Shown piece after piece: positions 6,057-6,185 of a DNA stretch of 6,185 nt. The number at the start of each line of letters is the position of its first letter. Position 1 is the first letter of the stretch. A program made the position numbers and the translations under genes. This DNA is from an uncultured Polyangiaceae bacterium. GTDB lineage: Bacteria; Myxococcota_A; Polyangia; Polyangiales; Houyiibacteriaceae. Below the pieces are notes generated by a model. The model had not been told where the DNA came from. It worked only from the letters and a program-made list of their open reading frames with translations, and ran no database searches. The stretch covers positions 1-6,185 of the forward strand of contig CAMYJN010000159.1 in NCBI GenBank assembly GCA_947258625.1. The letters run 5' to 3'.

Positions 6057-6185
6057 ACAACCTCTGCACGCGCGTGAAGCGCGAGGATGCGATCGTAGAG
6101 CACCCGCTGCAAGCGCTTCAAGCGCTCGTGGTCGTGGACTTTGTTGCCGTCGGCGTCAGAAACGTAGAACACGTCCGCGACGCTT
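6053..6185 (-). CDS. glnD: C-terminus of GlnD-like PII uridylyltransferase (ACT domain), partial
   Basis: Only the last 43 residues are inside the window; the gene enters from the right edge on the minus strand and stops with TGA at 6053-6055. The peptide begins 'SVADVFYVSDADGNKVHD' and continues with a helix rich in Arg, Leu and His. The D-V-F-Y-V-x-D-x-x-G-x-x-V/L sequence is typical of the last beta strands of the C-terminal ACT domain of GlnD, followed by the closing helix. GlnD uridylylates and de-uridylylates PII signal proteins in response to glutamine, which its ACT domains sense. Another ACT-domain protein with the same ending cannot be excluded from so short a piece; the catalytic nucleotidyltransferase and HD domains lie outside. 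Its last four bases overlap the GTG of the TPR lipoprotein gene, suggesting one transcription unit. Confidence 0.72.
   Translation of the reverse strand, partial: SVADVFYVSDADGNKVHDHERLKRLQRVLYDRILALHARAEVV
6061..6065 (-). promoter_or_regulatory. Ribosome binding site of the TPR lipoprotein gene
   Basis: On the minus strand AGAGG lies four bases before GTG 6056, inside the last codons of the glnD-like gene. It supports that GTG as the start, which in turn places the signal peptide at the very N-terminus. Confidence 0.6.

Noticed and set aside
6101..6130. Palindromic AAGCGCTT-like repeats near the right edge
   Set aside because: They encode alternating Arg, Leu and Lys codons of the GlnD-like C-terminal helix and need no other explanation.

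Overview
The window is a housekeeping stretch of a GC-rich bacterial chromosome with tightly packed genes. Third codon positions are mostly G or C, GTG starts are frequent, and several neighbouring genes overlap. The mix of a MetRS with a C-terminal tRNA-binding domain, an L3 close to known bacterial forms, HEAT-repeat and TPR proteins, and GlnD suggests a deltaproteobacterium, possibly Myxococcota. That placement is inference from gene style, not from a search.

Layout. Bases 1-1886 (+) hold metG, cut off at its 5' end so that the HIGH-motif region lies outside. A HEAT-repeat gene (1883-2879) follows with a 4-base GTGA overlap, then tatD (2891-3670). As printed, the HEAT and TatD reading frames are joined without a stop. 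Third-position composition shows that the true HEAT frame changes near 2729-2741 and ends at a TAG at 2877-2879, so the apparent HEAT-TatD fusion is probably an artefact of a one-base indel. An 87-base gap (3671-3757) carries a convincing sigma70-type promoter. It drives rplC (ribosomal protein L3, 3758-4483) and rlmE (23S rRNA 2'-O-methyltransferase, 4484-5074). rlmE follows the rplC stop codon with no gap, and its only usable full-length start is a CTG. From the opposite strand come the 3' end of a gene resembling glnD (6053-6185, cut by the window edge) and a TPR lipoprotein gene (5064-6056), again joined by a 4-base GTGA overlap. The two gene sets converge, and the 3' ends of rlmE and the TPR gene overlap by 11 bases.

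The plus-strand genes mainly serve translation: tRNA charging (MetG), the ribosome (L3) and 23S rRNA modification (RlmE). TatD is a metal-dependent nuclease or hydrolase often found near metG. The minus-strand pair joins nitrogen sensing (GlnD) to an envelope TPR protein of unknown role. I see no RNA genes, mobile elements, CRISPR arrays or phage genes, and no clear undescribed system. The main points of interest are the rplC-rlmE unit outside an S10 operon, the CTG start of rlmE, and the disrupted HEAT frame.
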